DNA of 64,000 nt from JBGUVL01 sp964370395 (GCA_964370395.1 CAYJIZ010000001.1:62001-126000); one strand, 5' to 3'; shown: positions 52,852 through 60,860, numbered from the stretch's first letter. Program-made: numbers and translations. Notes: generated by a model not told the origin, from the sequence alone.

Positions 52852-52888
52852 AAAAATGATATAAAAGCATATAAAAATGATATAAAAG
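52852..52888. repeat. two direct repeats upstream of the abi promoter
   Basis: AAAAATGATATAAAAG occurs at 52852-52867 and 52873-52888, 21 bases apart, that is two helical turns. It lies 14 to 50 bases upstream of the abi promoter -35 and may bind a regulator. Confidence 0.55.
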
Positions 52889-52901
52889 TTACGCAAAAGT
52901 G

Positions 52902-52929
52902 TTGATTTTTTTATACAATAGCATATAAT
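52902..52929 (+). promoter_or_regulatory. promoter of the RNA-abi module
   Basis: TTGATT (52902-52907), a 16-base spacer and TATAAT (52924-52929) predict a start near 52936. Confidence 0.75.
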
Positions 52930-52935
52930 AATAAG

Positions 52936-52986
52936 TGACCGTAGTCCTCGCACCTCTCATTTGAAGTGGCCCAGGGGACTCTTTTA
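52936..52986 (+). ncRNA. structured leader RNA upstream of the Abi_2 gene (abiF-RNA-like)
   Basis: AGTCCTC (52943-52949) pairs with GGGGACT (52974-52980); CAC (52951-52953) pairs with GTG (52966-52968) and TC with GA inside it. CTTTT follows, so the hairpin can also end transcription. From memory, Abi_2/AbiF genes are commonly preceded by a conserved structured RNA (abiF RNA motif), and position and size fit. Match to that family was not tested. Confidence 0.55.
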
Positions 52987-53003
52987 ATATAAGGGGAAAC
53001 TTT

Positions 53004-53927
53004 ATGACAAGCGAATTAAAAAAGCCTTTGACATACAAGGAACAGTTGGATCATTTAATTAAAGATAAAAATTTGAAGGTGAAAAACTACGAAAATGCAT
53101 TAATAATACTGATGCATAACAATTACTATAGATTAAGTGGCTACATGATAGATTTTTTAGATGAAAAAGATATATTCACAAAAGGTATTACATTTGAAGA
53201 TATCTACAATATTTATGCAGTAGATAAAGAATTAAGAACAATATTATTCGCTCTTATTAATGATATTGAAGTATATTTAAAAACCCAAATCGCTAATTAC
53301 TTCACATTAACTTATGGAACTTTAGGCCATAGGAATCCAAATAATTTCATGAAATATGAAGAAACCATTGAGTTATTAAAGAAATGTAATGATATTAAAA
53401 ATAGAAATTCATCAAATTTAATTGTAAGACATCATAAAAATAAGTATAATGGAAAAATGCCATTATGGGCTATGGTGGAACTAATGTCTCTCGGTAATAT
53501 TTCAAAGTTTTATTCAATTATGAAAACTAAAGATAAGAAAGCTGTCTGTAAAATCGGTTTCAAAAATATAACATTTAATCATTTGGAGAGTTTTTATCAT
53601 TCTATTGTTTATTTCAGAAATGAGTGTTGTCATTATAGTAGGCTATACGATATAAACCACACTATAAGCCCCAAAATATACAGTTCAACAGAAATTGATT
53701 TAACAGGAATTAAAAATAATTCTACATATAATTTAATAGTTATTTTGTTATTATTAAATCCAAATAAAAAATTAGGAGAGAGAACAATTTACTTATTAAG
53801 AGATTTAGTGAACAAAAATAAAAGAATTGATTTTCAATTAAAATACGGTTTCCAAAAAGATTGGATAAAAAATCTATTTAGTTTTAATGGTTATTGTGTT
53901 TATGAAGAACTTACTCCAAGCGAGTAG
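53004..53927 (+). CDS. Abi_2 / AbiF-like HEPN abortive-infection protein
   Basis: The 307-residue protein fits the Abi_2 family (AbiD/AbiF): KPLTYKEQLDHLIKDKNLKV, NNYYRLSGYMIDFL, ELRTILFALINDIEVYLKTQ and PLWAMVELMSLGNISKFY. The HEPN RNase signature R-x4-H is present as RNECCH (R205, H210). Such proteins cleave RNA and block phage growth. The gene lies between the lysis genes and attR, where prophages carry defence cargo against other phages. A short structured RNA precedes it and a terminator overlaps its stop. AGGGGAAAC precedes the ATG. Confidence 0.9.
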   Translation: MTSELKKPLTYKEQLDHLIKDKNLKVKNYENALIILMHNNYYRLSGYMIDFLDEKDIFTKGITFEDIYNIYAVDKELRTILFALINDIEVYLKTQIANYFTLTYGTLGHRNPNNFMKYEETIELLKKCNDIKNRNSSNLIVRHHKNKYNGKMPLWAMVELMSLGNISKFYSIMKTKDKKAVCKIGFKNITFNHLESFYHSIVYFRNECCHYSRLYDINHTISPKIYSSTEIDLTGIKNNSTYNLIVILLLLNPNKKLGERTIYLLRDLVNKNKRIDFQLKYGFQKDWIKNLFSFNGYCVYEELTPSE

Positions 53928-53937
53928 GTCTTTTTTA
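53909..53937 (+). terminator. terminator of the abi gene
   Basis: ACTTACTC-CAAGC-GAGTAGGT (8 bp) followed by CTTTTTT. It contains the end of the coding sequence. Confidence 0.9.
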
Positions 53938-53966
53938 TGTTATAATCATGGAAAGGAGTATTTGTA

Positions 53967-54269
53967 ATGAATATTTATAATTTTCTGTTTACGATAACGT
54001 GTTTAGGAACAGCGTGGGTTAATAGAAAGCACAGTTTTAAATATAATATTTTGATGGCGATATGCTTAATGTTAATATATCATATCGGATATATTTCAAT
54101 AGAAAATGCTTTTAATAATATAGAACCTACAACAATATTTACACCAGCACTAATAAAACAAATTAAAGATATAATTCTAGACCAAACTCTAGGAGATATC
54201 GTACCATTAGTAATTGGTTTTCTTATTATTTTAATACCATCGTTAATTAGGGAAATAGACAATTATTAG
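53967..54269 (+). CDS. small membrane protein next to attR
   Basis: The 100-residue protein has hydrophobic segments at about 5-18, 26-46 and 76-94. AAAGGAG precedes the ATG. It is the last prophage gene and may be cargo made with or after the abi gene. No family recognised. Confidence 0.6.
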   Translation: MNIYNFLFTITCLGTAWVNRKHSFKYNILMAICLMLIYHIGYISIENAFNNIEPTTIFTPALIKQIKDIILDQTLGDIVPLVIGFLIILIPSLIREIDNY

Positions 54270-54302
54270 AATTAAATAAATATAATATTTAGAATAGTTT
54301 CG

Positions 54303-54322
54303 TGGCATACTTTTGGCATACT
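54303..54322. repeat. right copy of 20-bp direct repeat (probable integrase arm site)
   Basis: TGGCATACTTTTGGCATACT is identical to 18129-18148, in the same orientation, 93 bases inside the attR core. Confidence 0.7.
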
Positions 54323-54415
54323 ATTTTCAAATAACATGGGAATATATTGTATTAAAATGTAACGATTAGTGCTATTTAATAGCATTTAAGAACACATGAA
54401 CTATGTATTTTTATT

Positions 54416-54432
54416 TCCTGTTGGGCACACCA
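54416..54432 (+). other. attR core
   Basis: TCCTGTTGGGCACACCA repeats the 3' end of tRNA-Arg(CCG). It is the displaced host copy of the tRNA end; no other part of the tRNA precedes it. Confidence 0.92.
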
Positions 54433-54717
54433 TAGTTTTACGATTGAACGGATTTCATGTTAAAAACAGTGTTGTATTCATTGTTTTGTGCATAATATTC
54501 GTTTTTTTATCATTTACCTTTAATGAAAAAAACAATTTCATTACAGGATTAAGTATCTCTTATGTACATCCGTTTAGTCTCAATCAATCATAATTTTACA
54601 AATAGAAATATGCCATTTATAAACAAAGAGTGAAAATGTATGAATACAGTTCATTCTTTTTTCATAGATGAAAATGTGCTATATTCTAAGTAATAATAAA
54701 ATAGATAGGAGGTTGCT

Positions 54718-55476
54718 ATGTCGAAATGGAATGCAGAGGAATATGTAAAGTTTGAACAAGAACGATCACAACCAGCGATGGATCTTGTTATGCGTCTTCA
54801 ACAAAGTCATCCTAAAACAATTGTGGATTTAGGATGTGGACCAGGAAATAGTACAAATATTTTAAATCAAATGTTTCGTGAAGCGAAAATAATCGGGATT
54901 GATAATGCGAAGGAAATGATAAAAAAAGCACAGCAAACATACCCTGAAATATCGTTTTGCACAGGAAGCGTGGAAACATTAGAGGGAAAATATGACCTGT
55001 TGTTCTCAAATGCTTGTTTACAGTGGGTTGCAAATCATACGACATTGATTCCTACTTTAATGGATGCGTTGAATCCAGAGGGTATCATTGCGGTACAGAT
55101 GCCTTATAATGCGAAAGAGCCGCTCTATGAAATTGTTGAACAAGTCATTGCTAATCCAAAATGGGGATTGCAAAATGCTGTTATAGAAAACAACCAAACG
55201 CTTTCTGTTGATGAATACATCAACATTTTATCCAAGTGTGCATCAAAATTCACAATTTGGGAAAGCAAATACTACCATTTTTTAAGTGATCATCAAGCGA
55301 TGGTTGATTGGATAAAAAGCACAAAGTTAAGACCTTATTTAGAACATCTTAGCGAGGAAAACAAAAAGGCATTACAGAATGAAATACTAGAAGAAGCAAA
55401 GAAAAGGTATCCCTTTACCAAAAACACAGAAGTAGTATTTGGCTTTAACCGCTTATTTTTTATTGCTTACAAATAG
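54718..55476 (+). CDS. tam: trans-aconitate 2-methyltransferase
   Basis: The 252-residue class I SAM-dependent methyltransferase begins SKWNAEEYVKFEQERSQPAM, the Tam hallmark, followed by the SAM motif VDLGCGPGNST and the LFSNACLQWV segment. Tam detoxifies trans-aconitate by methylation. AGGAGG lies before the ATG. It is the first host gene right of attR. Confidence 0.9.
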   Translation: MSKWNAEEYVKFEQERSQPAMDLVMRLQQSHPKTIVDLGCGPGNSTNILNQMFREAKIIGIDNAKEMIKKAQQTYPEISFCTGSVETLEGKYDLLFSNACLQWVANHTTLIPTLMDALNPEGIIAVQMPYNAKEPLYEIVEQVIANPKWGLQNAVIENNQTLSVDEYINILSKCASKFTIWESKYYHFLSDHQAMVDWIKSTKLRPYLEHLSEENKKALQNEILEEAKKRYPFTKNTEVVFGFNRLFFIAYK

Positions 55477-55507
55477 AAACGGGTTGATAAAGAAAAAAAG
55501 GTGTTAT

Positions 55508-56065
55508 ATGAATGAAAAAGAAAAGATGATTGCTGGGTTAAAGTACAATCCAACCAATCCAAGAATTGTTTTGGATCATGCGAAAGCAAATCGCATTTGT
55601 ACAAAATACAATAAGCGAGCGTTTAATGAAATAAATATGCGCTCCCCATTATTAAAAAAATTATTAAATACCAAAGGGAATTTTTGGATTAAGCCTCCTT
55701 TTTATTGCGACTTTGGTTACAATATCACAATTGGGAAAAATGTCATGTTGAATTACGGGTGTATTATTTTGGATGTGTGTCCTGTCGAAATTGGAGATTA
55801 TACACTAATTGGACCGGCAACACACATATATAGTGCATGCCATTCAACCAATCCACAAGAAAGAAAAAACTATGTCGAACACGGTAAGCCAGTTAAGATT
55901 GGTAAGAACGTTTGGATTGGAGGGCATTGTTGTATTATGCCAGGTATCACCATTGGTGATAATGCAGTAATTGGTGCAGGAAGCATCGTCACAAAAGACA
56001 TTCCTGCGAATGTGGTTGCCGTAGGAAATCCATGTAAAGTAATAAGAAAAATAGAAGAAGAATAG
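55508..56065 (+). CDS. sugar O-acetyltransferase (maltose/galactoside acetyltransferase family)
   Basis: The 185-residue protein has the N-terminal Mac domain (EKMIAGLKYNPTN) and left-handed beta-helix hexapeptide repeats ending in PGITIGDNAVIGAGSIVTKD and VAVGNPCKVIRKI. It acetylates sugars with acetyl-CoA. The catalytic histidine region is HIYSACHSTNPQER. ATG 55508 is chosen; the longer frame overlaps tam without an RBS. Confidence 0.92.
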   Translation: MNEKEKMIAGLKYNPTNPRIVLDHAKANRICTKYNKRAFNEINMRSPLLKKLLNTKGNFWIKPPFYCDFGYNITIGKNVMLNYGCIILDVCPVEIGDYTLIGPATHIYSACHSTNPQERKNYVEHGKPVKIGKNVWIGGHCCIMPGITIGDNAVIGAGSIVTKDIPANVVAVGNPCKVIRKIEEE

Positions 56066-56088
56066 GTGATTTCACGTCACCTTTTTTG
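56064..56088 (+). terminator. terminator after the acetyltransferase gene
   Basis: AGGTGA-TTTCACG-TCACCT followed by TTTTTGTT. Confidence 0.85.
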
Positions 56089-56186
56089 TTGGGGCTTGGC
56101 TTATAGAGAATCCACTTTACTTGTGCTATAATAGAATCTACGTGATAAATAATAAATCACTTGTAAAAGAAGAAAGAAGGATATGG

Positions 56187-56786
56187 ATGACAAAGGATAC
56201 TACATTTTCTTTATTAAAGAAATTAGAAGAAAATAAAAAAGTAGATGTAAAAGTAACAAATAAAAAATATGCGATTACTTTTCAACAACAACACAGTGCT
56301 TCATCACTTGCGCTTGACCCTTCTTTATTAAGTGTGAATGGACAAAATGAAATACGTGTTATGGTGAATGTCGAAGAGGATAATATCGAAGAGTTGGTAC
56401 AACAAGTAAAAACAGTATTCAGCGATTATATGAAAGAAATGGCGAAAAGTGATTTTAGTATAAAATCATTTACCGAAGTAATTTGTCAGTTTGAAGACTA
56501 CGAAGACTGCAAAGAGATGGTGTTGGATGTTAGTGTTCAAAAAGACAAACTATTATTAATGAAGGAAGAGGAAGTGGAAGAGCTTTTGTATACTTCCATG
56601 AATGATATTTATATTGAAAAAAGAAGTGTATTACAAGACAAACAAGGAAGCCAAAGCGAACGTAAGTATTGTTTGCAATTTGAGAATTGGGTAATTATCG
56701 AATGTGATGATGCGATTGTCGCGATGCATTGTTTGGCTATTGAAGATTTTTTTATGGCATTATCAAAAGCGTATTTTATGGCGTAG
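56187..56786 (+). CDS. conserved protein of unknown function
   Basis: The 199-residue soluble, acidic protein begins TKDTTFSLLKKLEENKK and has alternating helices and strands. I do not recognise it. ATG 56187 is chosen because AGAAGGA precedes it by 5 bases; the longer frame has no RBS. It lies 28 bases before the dehydrogenase gene and may be co-expressed with it. Confidence 0.7.
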   Translation: MTKDTTFSLLKKLEENKKVDVKVTNKKYAITFQQQHSASSLALDPSLLSVNGQNEIRVMVNVEEDNIEELVQQVKTVFSDYMKEMAKSDFSIKSFTEVICQFEDYEDCKEMVLDVSVQKDKLLLMKEEEVEELLYTSMNDIYIEKRSVLQDKQGSQSERKYCLQFENWVIIECDDAIVAMHCLAIEDFFMALSKAYFMA

Positions 56787-56814
56787 ATGAAAAAAGGAAA
56801 AGTAGGTGATAGCA

Positions 56815-57765
56815 ATGAATGACAAAACGGTTGTGTTAAATGGAAGTGTAATTAATTATGATGGCAATGTGGATTATAACAGCATCGCCAGTGATGTAAT
56901 TGTATATGAGGAAAGTAATGAAGATGTGATTGTCTCACGAGTGGAAGGATGTCGTATTGTTGTGACAAAAGAAATGCCACTTACCAAAGAAGTGATAATG
57001 GCTTTTCCAAGTAGTGTGGAATTAATCTGTGAAGCAGGGACAGGGTACAACAATATCGATTTAGAAGCTTGTAAACAAAAAGGAATAACGGTTTGTAATA
57101 TTCCTGCTTATAGTAGTGAGCGAGTAGCACATACCGTAATTATGTTGCTGTTGAACTTGGCTTCTTCTATGCAAAAACAAATACGTATGTTGGAAAGAGG
57201 AAACCATGATAACTTTCATAAGCATTTAATGGTTGACCATGTTGAGGTAAACAATAAAATACTTGGTATTATCGGATATGGGAATATCGGTAAGGAAGTG
57301 ATTAAGGTTGCGCAAGCGTTAGGTATGAAAATACTCGTAGCAACACGTAGTGCAAGAGAAGATGTGGAGGGCATTCATTTTACAACACAGGAAGAAGTGT
57401 TAAAACAAAGTGATTACGTTTCACTTCACTGTCCATTAAATGAGCAAACAAGACATTTAATCAACAAACAAACTTTGGCGTTAATGAAACCAACGGCATT
57501 TCTTATTAATACAGCAAGAGGTGCGTTAATTGATGAACAAGCATTGATTGAAGCAATAGATAAGAAAGTCATCGCAGGCGCTGCGTTAGATGTGCAAGAG
57601 GAAGAACCACTTGCACATGAAAGTCCTCTTTACACGATGGACAATGTAATTGTGACACCACACATCGGTTGGCGAGGACTAGAAACAAGACAACGTCTTG
57701 TTTCTATGGTAAAAGATAATATTAGTGCGTTTGTTGCTAACGAAGCGATCAATGTAGTGAAGTAA
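56815..57765 (+). CDS. D-2-hydroxyacid dehydrogenase (NAD-dependent)
   Basis: The 316-residue protein has the NAD-binding motif GIIGYGNIGKEV, the arginine in NTARGALIDEQAL, the glutamate in ALDVQEEEPL and the histidine in VTPHIGWR, the catalytic set of the D-2-hydroxyacid dehydrogenase family. It probably reduces a 2-keto acid such as hydroxypyruvate or glyoxylate; the substrate is not certain. AGGTGA lies before ATG 56815. Confidence 0.93.
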   Translation: MNDKTVVLNGSVINYDGNVDYNSIASDVIVYEESNEDVIVSRVEGCRIVVTKEMPLTKEVIMAFPSSVELICEAGTGYNNIDLEACKQKGITVCNIPAYSSERVAHTVIMLLLNLASSMQKQIRMLERGNHDNFHKHLMVDHVEVNNKILGIIGYGNIGKEVIKVAQALGMKILVATRSAREDVEGIHFTTQEEVLKQSDYVSLHCPLNEQTRHLINKQTLALMKPTAFLINTARGALIDEQALIEAIDKKVIAGAALDVQEEEPLAHESPLYTMDNVIVTPHIGWRGLETRQRLVSMVKDNISAFVANEAINVVK

Positions 57766-57772
57766 AAGAAAA

Positions 57773-57796
57773 AAAGAGGGAAACCTCTTTTTTTAT
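57773..57796 (+). terminator. terminator after the dehydrogenase gene
   Basis: AAAGAGG-GAAA-CCTCTTT followed by TTTTA. Stem perfect, GNRA loop. Confidence 0.88.
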
Positions 57797-57852
57797 GTTT
57801 GTGAAATGGGTATAAAAAAACACGAGCCATTCACTGTATCGTGTCCTTGTTT

Positions 57853-57927
57853 TGGCACCCTCGACCGGAATTGAACCGATAACTAAATCTTAGGAGGATC
57901 TTGTTATATCCATTTAACTACGAGGGT
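57853..57927 (-). tRNA. tRNA-Arg(CCT)
   Basis: On the minus strand the cloverleaf has acceptor ACCCTCG/CGAGGGT, D-stem GTTA/TAAC, anticodon stem AGATC/GATTT with loop CTCCTAA (anticodon CCT, reading AGG), T-stem ATCGG/CCGGT with loop TTCAATT, discriminator G and encoded CCA. It is the second arginine tRNA of the window. Confidence 0.94.
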
Positions 57928-57974
57928 AAAACTGCCTTATTATCGTATCATAAAATTATTTCTTTCTCAATGTA

Positions 57975-58003
57975 TTGACAAAAACCCTACAAGCTTGTAT
58001 TAT
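57975..58003 (+). promoter_or_regulatory. promoter of the GntR-ABC operon
   Basis: TTGACA (57975-57980), a 17-base spacer and TATTAT (57998-58003). Confidence 0.85.
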
Positions 58004-58023
58004 TGTATTAAGCACTTAATACA
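58004..58023. promoter_or_regulatory. palindromic operator of the GntR/YtrA-type regulator
   Basis: TGTATTAAG-CA-CTTAATACA is a perfect 9-2-9 palindrome directly after the -10 box and over the expected start site. Such a site upstream of a ytrA-like gene implies autorepression. Confidence 0.75.
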
Positions 58024-58043
58024 GTGACACAGGAGGGACAAAT

Positions 58044-58415
58044 GTGAGCATAGACTTTAGTAATGACAAAGCTATCTATTTACAAATATGCGACGCAATT
58101 AAAATGGATATCATTTCAGGTAAATATGTAGCTGGTGAAAAACTTCCCTCTGTGCGTGATTTGGCAATGCATTTTCGGGTTAATCCCAATACGATGCAGC
58201 GTGCCTTCTCACAGCTAGAGGATGAGGGCTTAGTTTATACGGAACGAACGAATGGACGTTTTGTAAGTAAGGAAGCAAAGAGAATGGAAGAGGAGAAAAG
58301 TAAATTAGTAATGGAAAAGATAGACGCGTTCTTAGATTATATGCATTCATTAGGTCTAAGCAATGATGAAATTGTCGATCAAATCAAACAAGCTAGAAAG
58401 GGTGAAAACAAATGA
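58044..58415 (+). CDS. GntR-family (YtrA subfamily) transcriptional regulator
   Basis: The 123-residue protein has an N-terminal winged helix (FSNDKAIYLQICDAIKMDII, GEKLPSVRDLAMHFRVNPNT, MQRAFSQLEDEGLVYTERTN) and only a short helical C-terminus, as in the YtrA subfamily. It controls the downstream ABC transporter. GTG at 58044 is the start, since the ATG overlapping it is followed by TGA. GGAGGG precedes it. Confidence 0.92.
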   Translation: MSIDFSNDKAIYLQICDAIKMDIISGKYVAGEKLPSVRDLAMHFRVNPNTMQRAFSQLEDEGLVYTERTNGRFVSKEAKRMEEEKSKLVMEKIDAFLDYMHSLGLSNDEIVDQIKQARKGENK

Positions 58416-59107
58416 GTTTAGTTGAAGTAAAAAACGCAAGTAAATTCTTTGGTAGCAAATGTGCACTGAAGAATATTAACTTGACAATTGAAAGAGGAAA
58501 AATTATAGGATTGTTAGGATCCAATGGAAGTGGAAAAACAACATTAATTAAATTAATCAATGATTTGTTGGTTCCAGACAAAGGAGAAGTGCTTGTAAAT
58601 GGGATGAAACCAGGGGTTGAAACGAAAAAGATTGTTTCGTTTTTACCAGAACGTTCGTACTTGAGTTTCAATATGAAAGTAAAAGAAGTATTGGCATTTT
58701 TTAAAGATTTTTATGACGATTTTGATGTTGCGAAAGCACAAAGATTATTAGCTGATTTTGATATTAGTGAAAATGATCGTTTAAAAACGATGTCAAAAGG
58801 GACAAAAGAAAAAGTACAATTGATTTTAGTTATGTCTCGTAGAGCAGACTTGTATATTTTAGATGAACCGATTGGTGGTGTCGATCCAGCGGCTCGTGAT
58901 TATATTTTAGACACGATTCTTACTAACTTTAATGAACATGCATCAATTATTATTTGTACGCATTTGATTGCTGACATTGAACGAGTATTAGATGATGTCA
59001 TCTTTATTTCAAAAGGGGAAATTGTGGAGCATAAAGCAGCGGATGAATTGCGCTTAGAAAAAGGCAAATCAATCGATGAAATCTTCAGGGAGGAATTCAG
59101 ATGTTAA
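58412..59107 (+). CDS. ABC transporter ATP-binding protein
   Basis: The 231-residue ATPase has Walker A GLLGSNGSGKTT, signature MSKGTKEKVQLIL and Walker B LYILDEPIGGVDPAARD, with the switch histidine in IICTHL. It overlaps the regulator gene by 4 bases and the permease gene by 7, so the three form one operon. YtrA-linked transporters often respond to cell envelope stress. Confidence 0.93.
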   Translation: MSLVEVKNASKFFGSKCALKNINLTIERGKIIGLLGSNGSGKTTLIKLINDLLVPDKGEVLVNGMKPGVETKKIVSFLPERSYLSFNMKVKEVLAFFKDFYDDFDVAKAQRLLADFDISENDRLKTMSKGTKEKVQLILVMSRRADLYILDEPIGGVDPAARDYILDTILTNFNEHASIIICTHLIADIERVLDDVIFISKGEIVEHKAADELRLEKGKSIDEIFREEFRC

Positions 59108-59901
59108 TGAAATTATTGAAATATGACTTAAAAAATGAGTTTAAAAGTCTATTGCCAGTGTATTTATTGGCATTAGGAATGCCTTTGGTATTACGTATCT
59201 TAGTAATATTAAATGACACGTGGCCAATCTTAGCTACATTCTTAGGAATTTTCACATTTATGTATGTGTTAGTAGTCATTGGATTATTCGCATGGACATT
59301 AATTGTATCGATTAAACATTTCTATAATAATGTGATTAAGGACGAAGGATACTTAACAAATACCTTACCAGTAACCCGTAACCAAATTGTATTATCAAAA
59401 GAAATAACAAGTGTACTAACGATTGTTGTATCCACATTGATTGCGATTGTTTCCTTGTTTATGGCATTCTACTACGGAGATATCAAAGACTTCTTAGCGA
59501 ATGTAAATGTTGTGTTTGAAGTGCAAGGTGTGGAAGTCACACAATTGATTTATTTGTTTATTATCTTGATGGTATTATCTTATGTATCACAAATGCAAAT
59601 GTTCTTCTTAGCAATGATGTTTGGACAAACAAGAAACACAAATAAAGTGATGTTCTCAATTGTGTATGCGATTTTAATTTATATTGTAATGCAAGTGATA
59701 TCACTTCTTGTACTTGGAATTGATTATTTGATTGCTCCAGATATTATGGAAGTCATGATGAATGAAGTTGCGACATTTAAAGAAGTAAGTGATTTTGTTA
59801 TTTTAGTGCTTGGTTCAACTTCTGTATTTACAGTTTTGATTATGATTGCTGTTCATATGTTAACGGTGAAGATGGCGAACACTAAATTAAACTTAGAATA
59901 A
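59101..59901 (+). CDS. ABC transporter permease
   Basis: The 266-residue membrane protein has six predicted membrane segments and starts inside the end of the ATPase gene. The segment NNVIKDEGYLTNTLPVTRNQ is typical of ABC-2-like permeases linked to GntR regulators. Substrate unknown. Confidence 0.88.
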   Translation: MLMKLLKYDLKNEFKSLLPVYLLALGMPLVLRILVILNDTWPILATFLGIFTFMYVLVVIGLFAWTLIVSIKHFYNNVIKDEGYLTNTLPVTRNQIVLSKEITSVLTIVVSTLIAIVSLFMAFYYGDIKDFLANVNVVFEVQGVEVTQLIYLFIILMVLSYVSQMQMFFLAMMFGQTRNTNKVMFSIVYAILIYIVMQVISLLVLGIDYLIAPDIMEVMMNEVATFKEVSDFVILVLGSTSVFTVLIMIAVHMLTVKMANTKLNLE

Positions 59902-59903
59902 TG

Positions 59904-59938
59904 AAAAACACGTAATTTAATTTACGTGTTTTTTTTGT
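59904..59938. terminator. bidirectional terminator
   Basis: AACACGTAA-TTTAAT-TTACGTGTT, a perfect 9-bp stem with T runs outward on both sides, between the convergent permease and XRE genes. Confidence 0.9.
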
Positions 59939-60242
59939 TGCTTATTGTTGCTGCGTGATTTTTCAAACGATAATAACTAATTACTTCTTGAAGTAAGCGG
60001 TATTCCACATCACCGATATCATGCAATGATAATTCGAACGGATGATCTTCAAAGATTAAAAAATCGGTTGTCACATCACATGCAATTCCAATCATCATAA
60101 TATGCGTGGTGGTTGGTTTTGATGCACCGCTTTCCCAATTTGTAATTGTTTTTCTTGATACGTTTAATTTTTTTGCGAATGCTTCTTGTCCTAATTTTAG
60201 TTTGTTGCACCGCAGTAATCTAATTTTATCTGCTATATCCAT
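59922..60242 (-). CDS. XRE-family transcriptional regulator
   Basis: The 106-residue protein has an HTH_3 domain (IADKIRLLRCNKLKLGQEAF, NVSRKTITNWESGASKPTT) and a short C-terminus. ATG 60242 is preferred because GAGGA lies 6 bases upstream, whereas ATG 60257 has no proper spacing. It overlaps the upstream XRE gene by 17 bases. Target unknown. Confidence 0.85.
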   Translation of the reverse strand: MDIADKIRLLRCNKLKLGQEAFAKKLNVSRKTITNWESGASKPTTTHIMMIGIACDVTTDFLIFEDHPFELSLHDIGDVEYRLLQEVISYYRLKNHAATISNKKNT

Positions 60243-60540
60243 AAAAATCCTCGTCATTCCTTTTAAAGTCTTTGTACAATAAAAATATAATTTCTCTTTG
60301 ATCGTAAGTTAGTTGTGATAAATCGAGTGCTTTTCTTGTTTCGGAAAATAAGATTTGTTCTACTGTTGTCTCTAATAGTTTCGACATTTTCACAAGCGTG
60401 GGCAATGGAATTGCATTAACACCATTTTCCCAAGCACGCACGACATTAATATCTACGTTTAATTTGTTTGCAAATTCTCCAATCGACATTTGCAGTCCCT
60501 CCCTAGCTTGTTTAATTCCAATTTTTGTATTAGTGCTCAT
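60226..60540 (-). CDS. XRE-family transcriptional regulator
   Basis: The 104-residue protein has an HTH_3 domain (IKQAREGLQMSIGEFANKLN, VDINVVRAWENGVNAIPLP) and a short charged tail. GGAGGG precedes ATG 60540. It is translated with the following XRE gene; the two may form a heteromeric regulator or sense the same signal. Confidence 0.85.
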   Translation of the reverse strand: MSTNTKIGIKQAREGLQMSIGEFANKLNVDINVVRAWENGVNAIPLPTLVKMSKLLETTVEQILFSETRKALDLSQLTYDQREIIFLLYKDFKRNDEDFYGYSR

Positions 60541-60860
60541 ACGAATTCCCTCCAATATATACATTATATTTGCATTCGAGTACTATGTAATTCACACAAA
60601 CGTGGTATATTTGGGAGGTTGTTATCGGTTAGTTCGAAAAAAGTAAACTATTTCCAATAATACTACATATAATGCATAAGCAATGGGGAAGTGAAGTTGT
60701 TGGAAGTAATGAAGTGATAAAAAGTAAACAAGGATGTTTAAAAGCGTTGCTTGTTTTGTTGTCACTTTATCGGGTAATTAGATTGACTTAAGGTAAGGAA
60801 TCTCGTATTATAATAATAACCTATTAAAACGATAGGATATATAGTGAAAGGAGCGGAATG
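60541..60860. promoter_or_regulatory. divergent regulatory region upstream of the Rrf2-cysK operon
   Basis: No gene was found in these 320 bases. TTGACT (60783-60788), a 17-base spacer and TATTAT (60806-60811) form the promoter of the Rrf2 gene. Just downstream CCTAT-N7-ATAGG (60820-60836) is a candidate Rrf2/CymR-type operator. Upstream, AAACAAG/CTTGTTT with flanking GATAAA/TTTATC (about 60716-60770) can form a long imperfect hairpin of unknown meaning. Confidence 0.55.

Larger units (their letters stand above)
18062..54432. mobile_element. temperate siphovirus prophage of about 36.4 kb
   Basis: The element is bounded by a 17-bp repeat of the tRNA-Arg 3' end. It contains integrase next to attL, a divergent immunity region, early recombination and replication genes, a late regulator, packaging, head, tail and lysis genes and an abortive-infection-like gene before attR. 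The base composition is visibly richer in A+T than the flanks. The gene order (MuF minor capsid, small capsid and connector genes, Gp15, tape measure) resembles A118-like siphoviruses. Several interrupted genes hint at decay, but all main morphogenesis genes are present. Confidence 0.95.
54270..54717. other. gene-free prophage-host junction
   Basis: These 448 bases contain the right arm-site repeat, attR and about 285 bases of host DNA up to the tam gene. No gene is supported; a 65-codon ORF that runs through attR is a by-product of the junction. AGGAGG before tam marks the end. Confidence 0.6.

Noticed and set aside
52852..52888. CRISPR-type repeats near the HEPN gene
   Set aside because: Only two 16-base copies with a 5-base gap; no array.
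54396..54593. 65-codon ORF crossing attR
   Set aside because: It reads through the displaced tRNA end, has no RBS and exists only because of the integration junction.
60541..60860. SAM or T-box riboswitch before the Rrf2-cysK operon
   Set aside because: No conserved T-box or S-box sequence and the promoter lies only about 45 bases from the start codon, leaving no room for such a leader.
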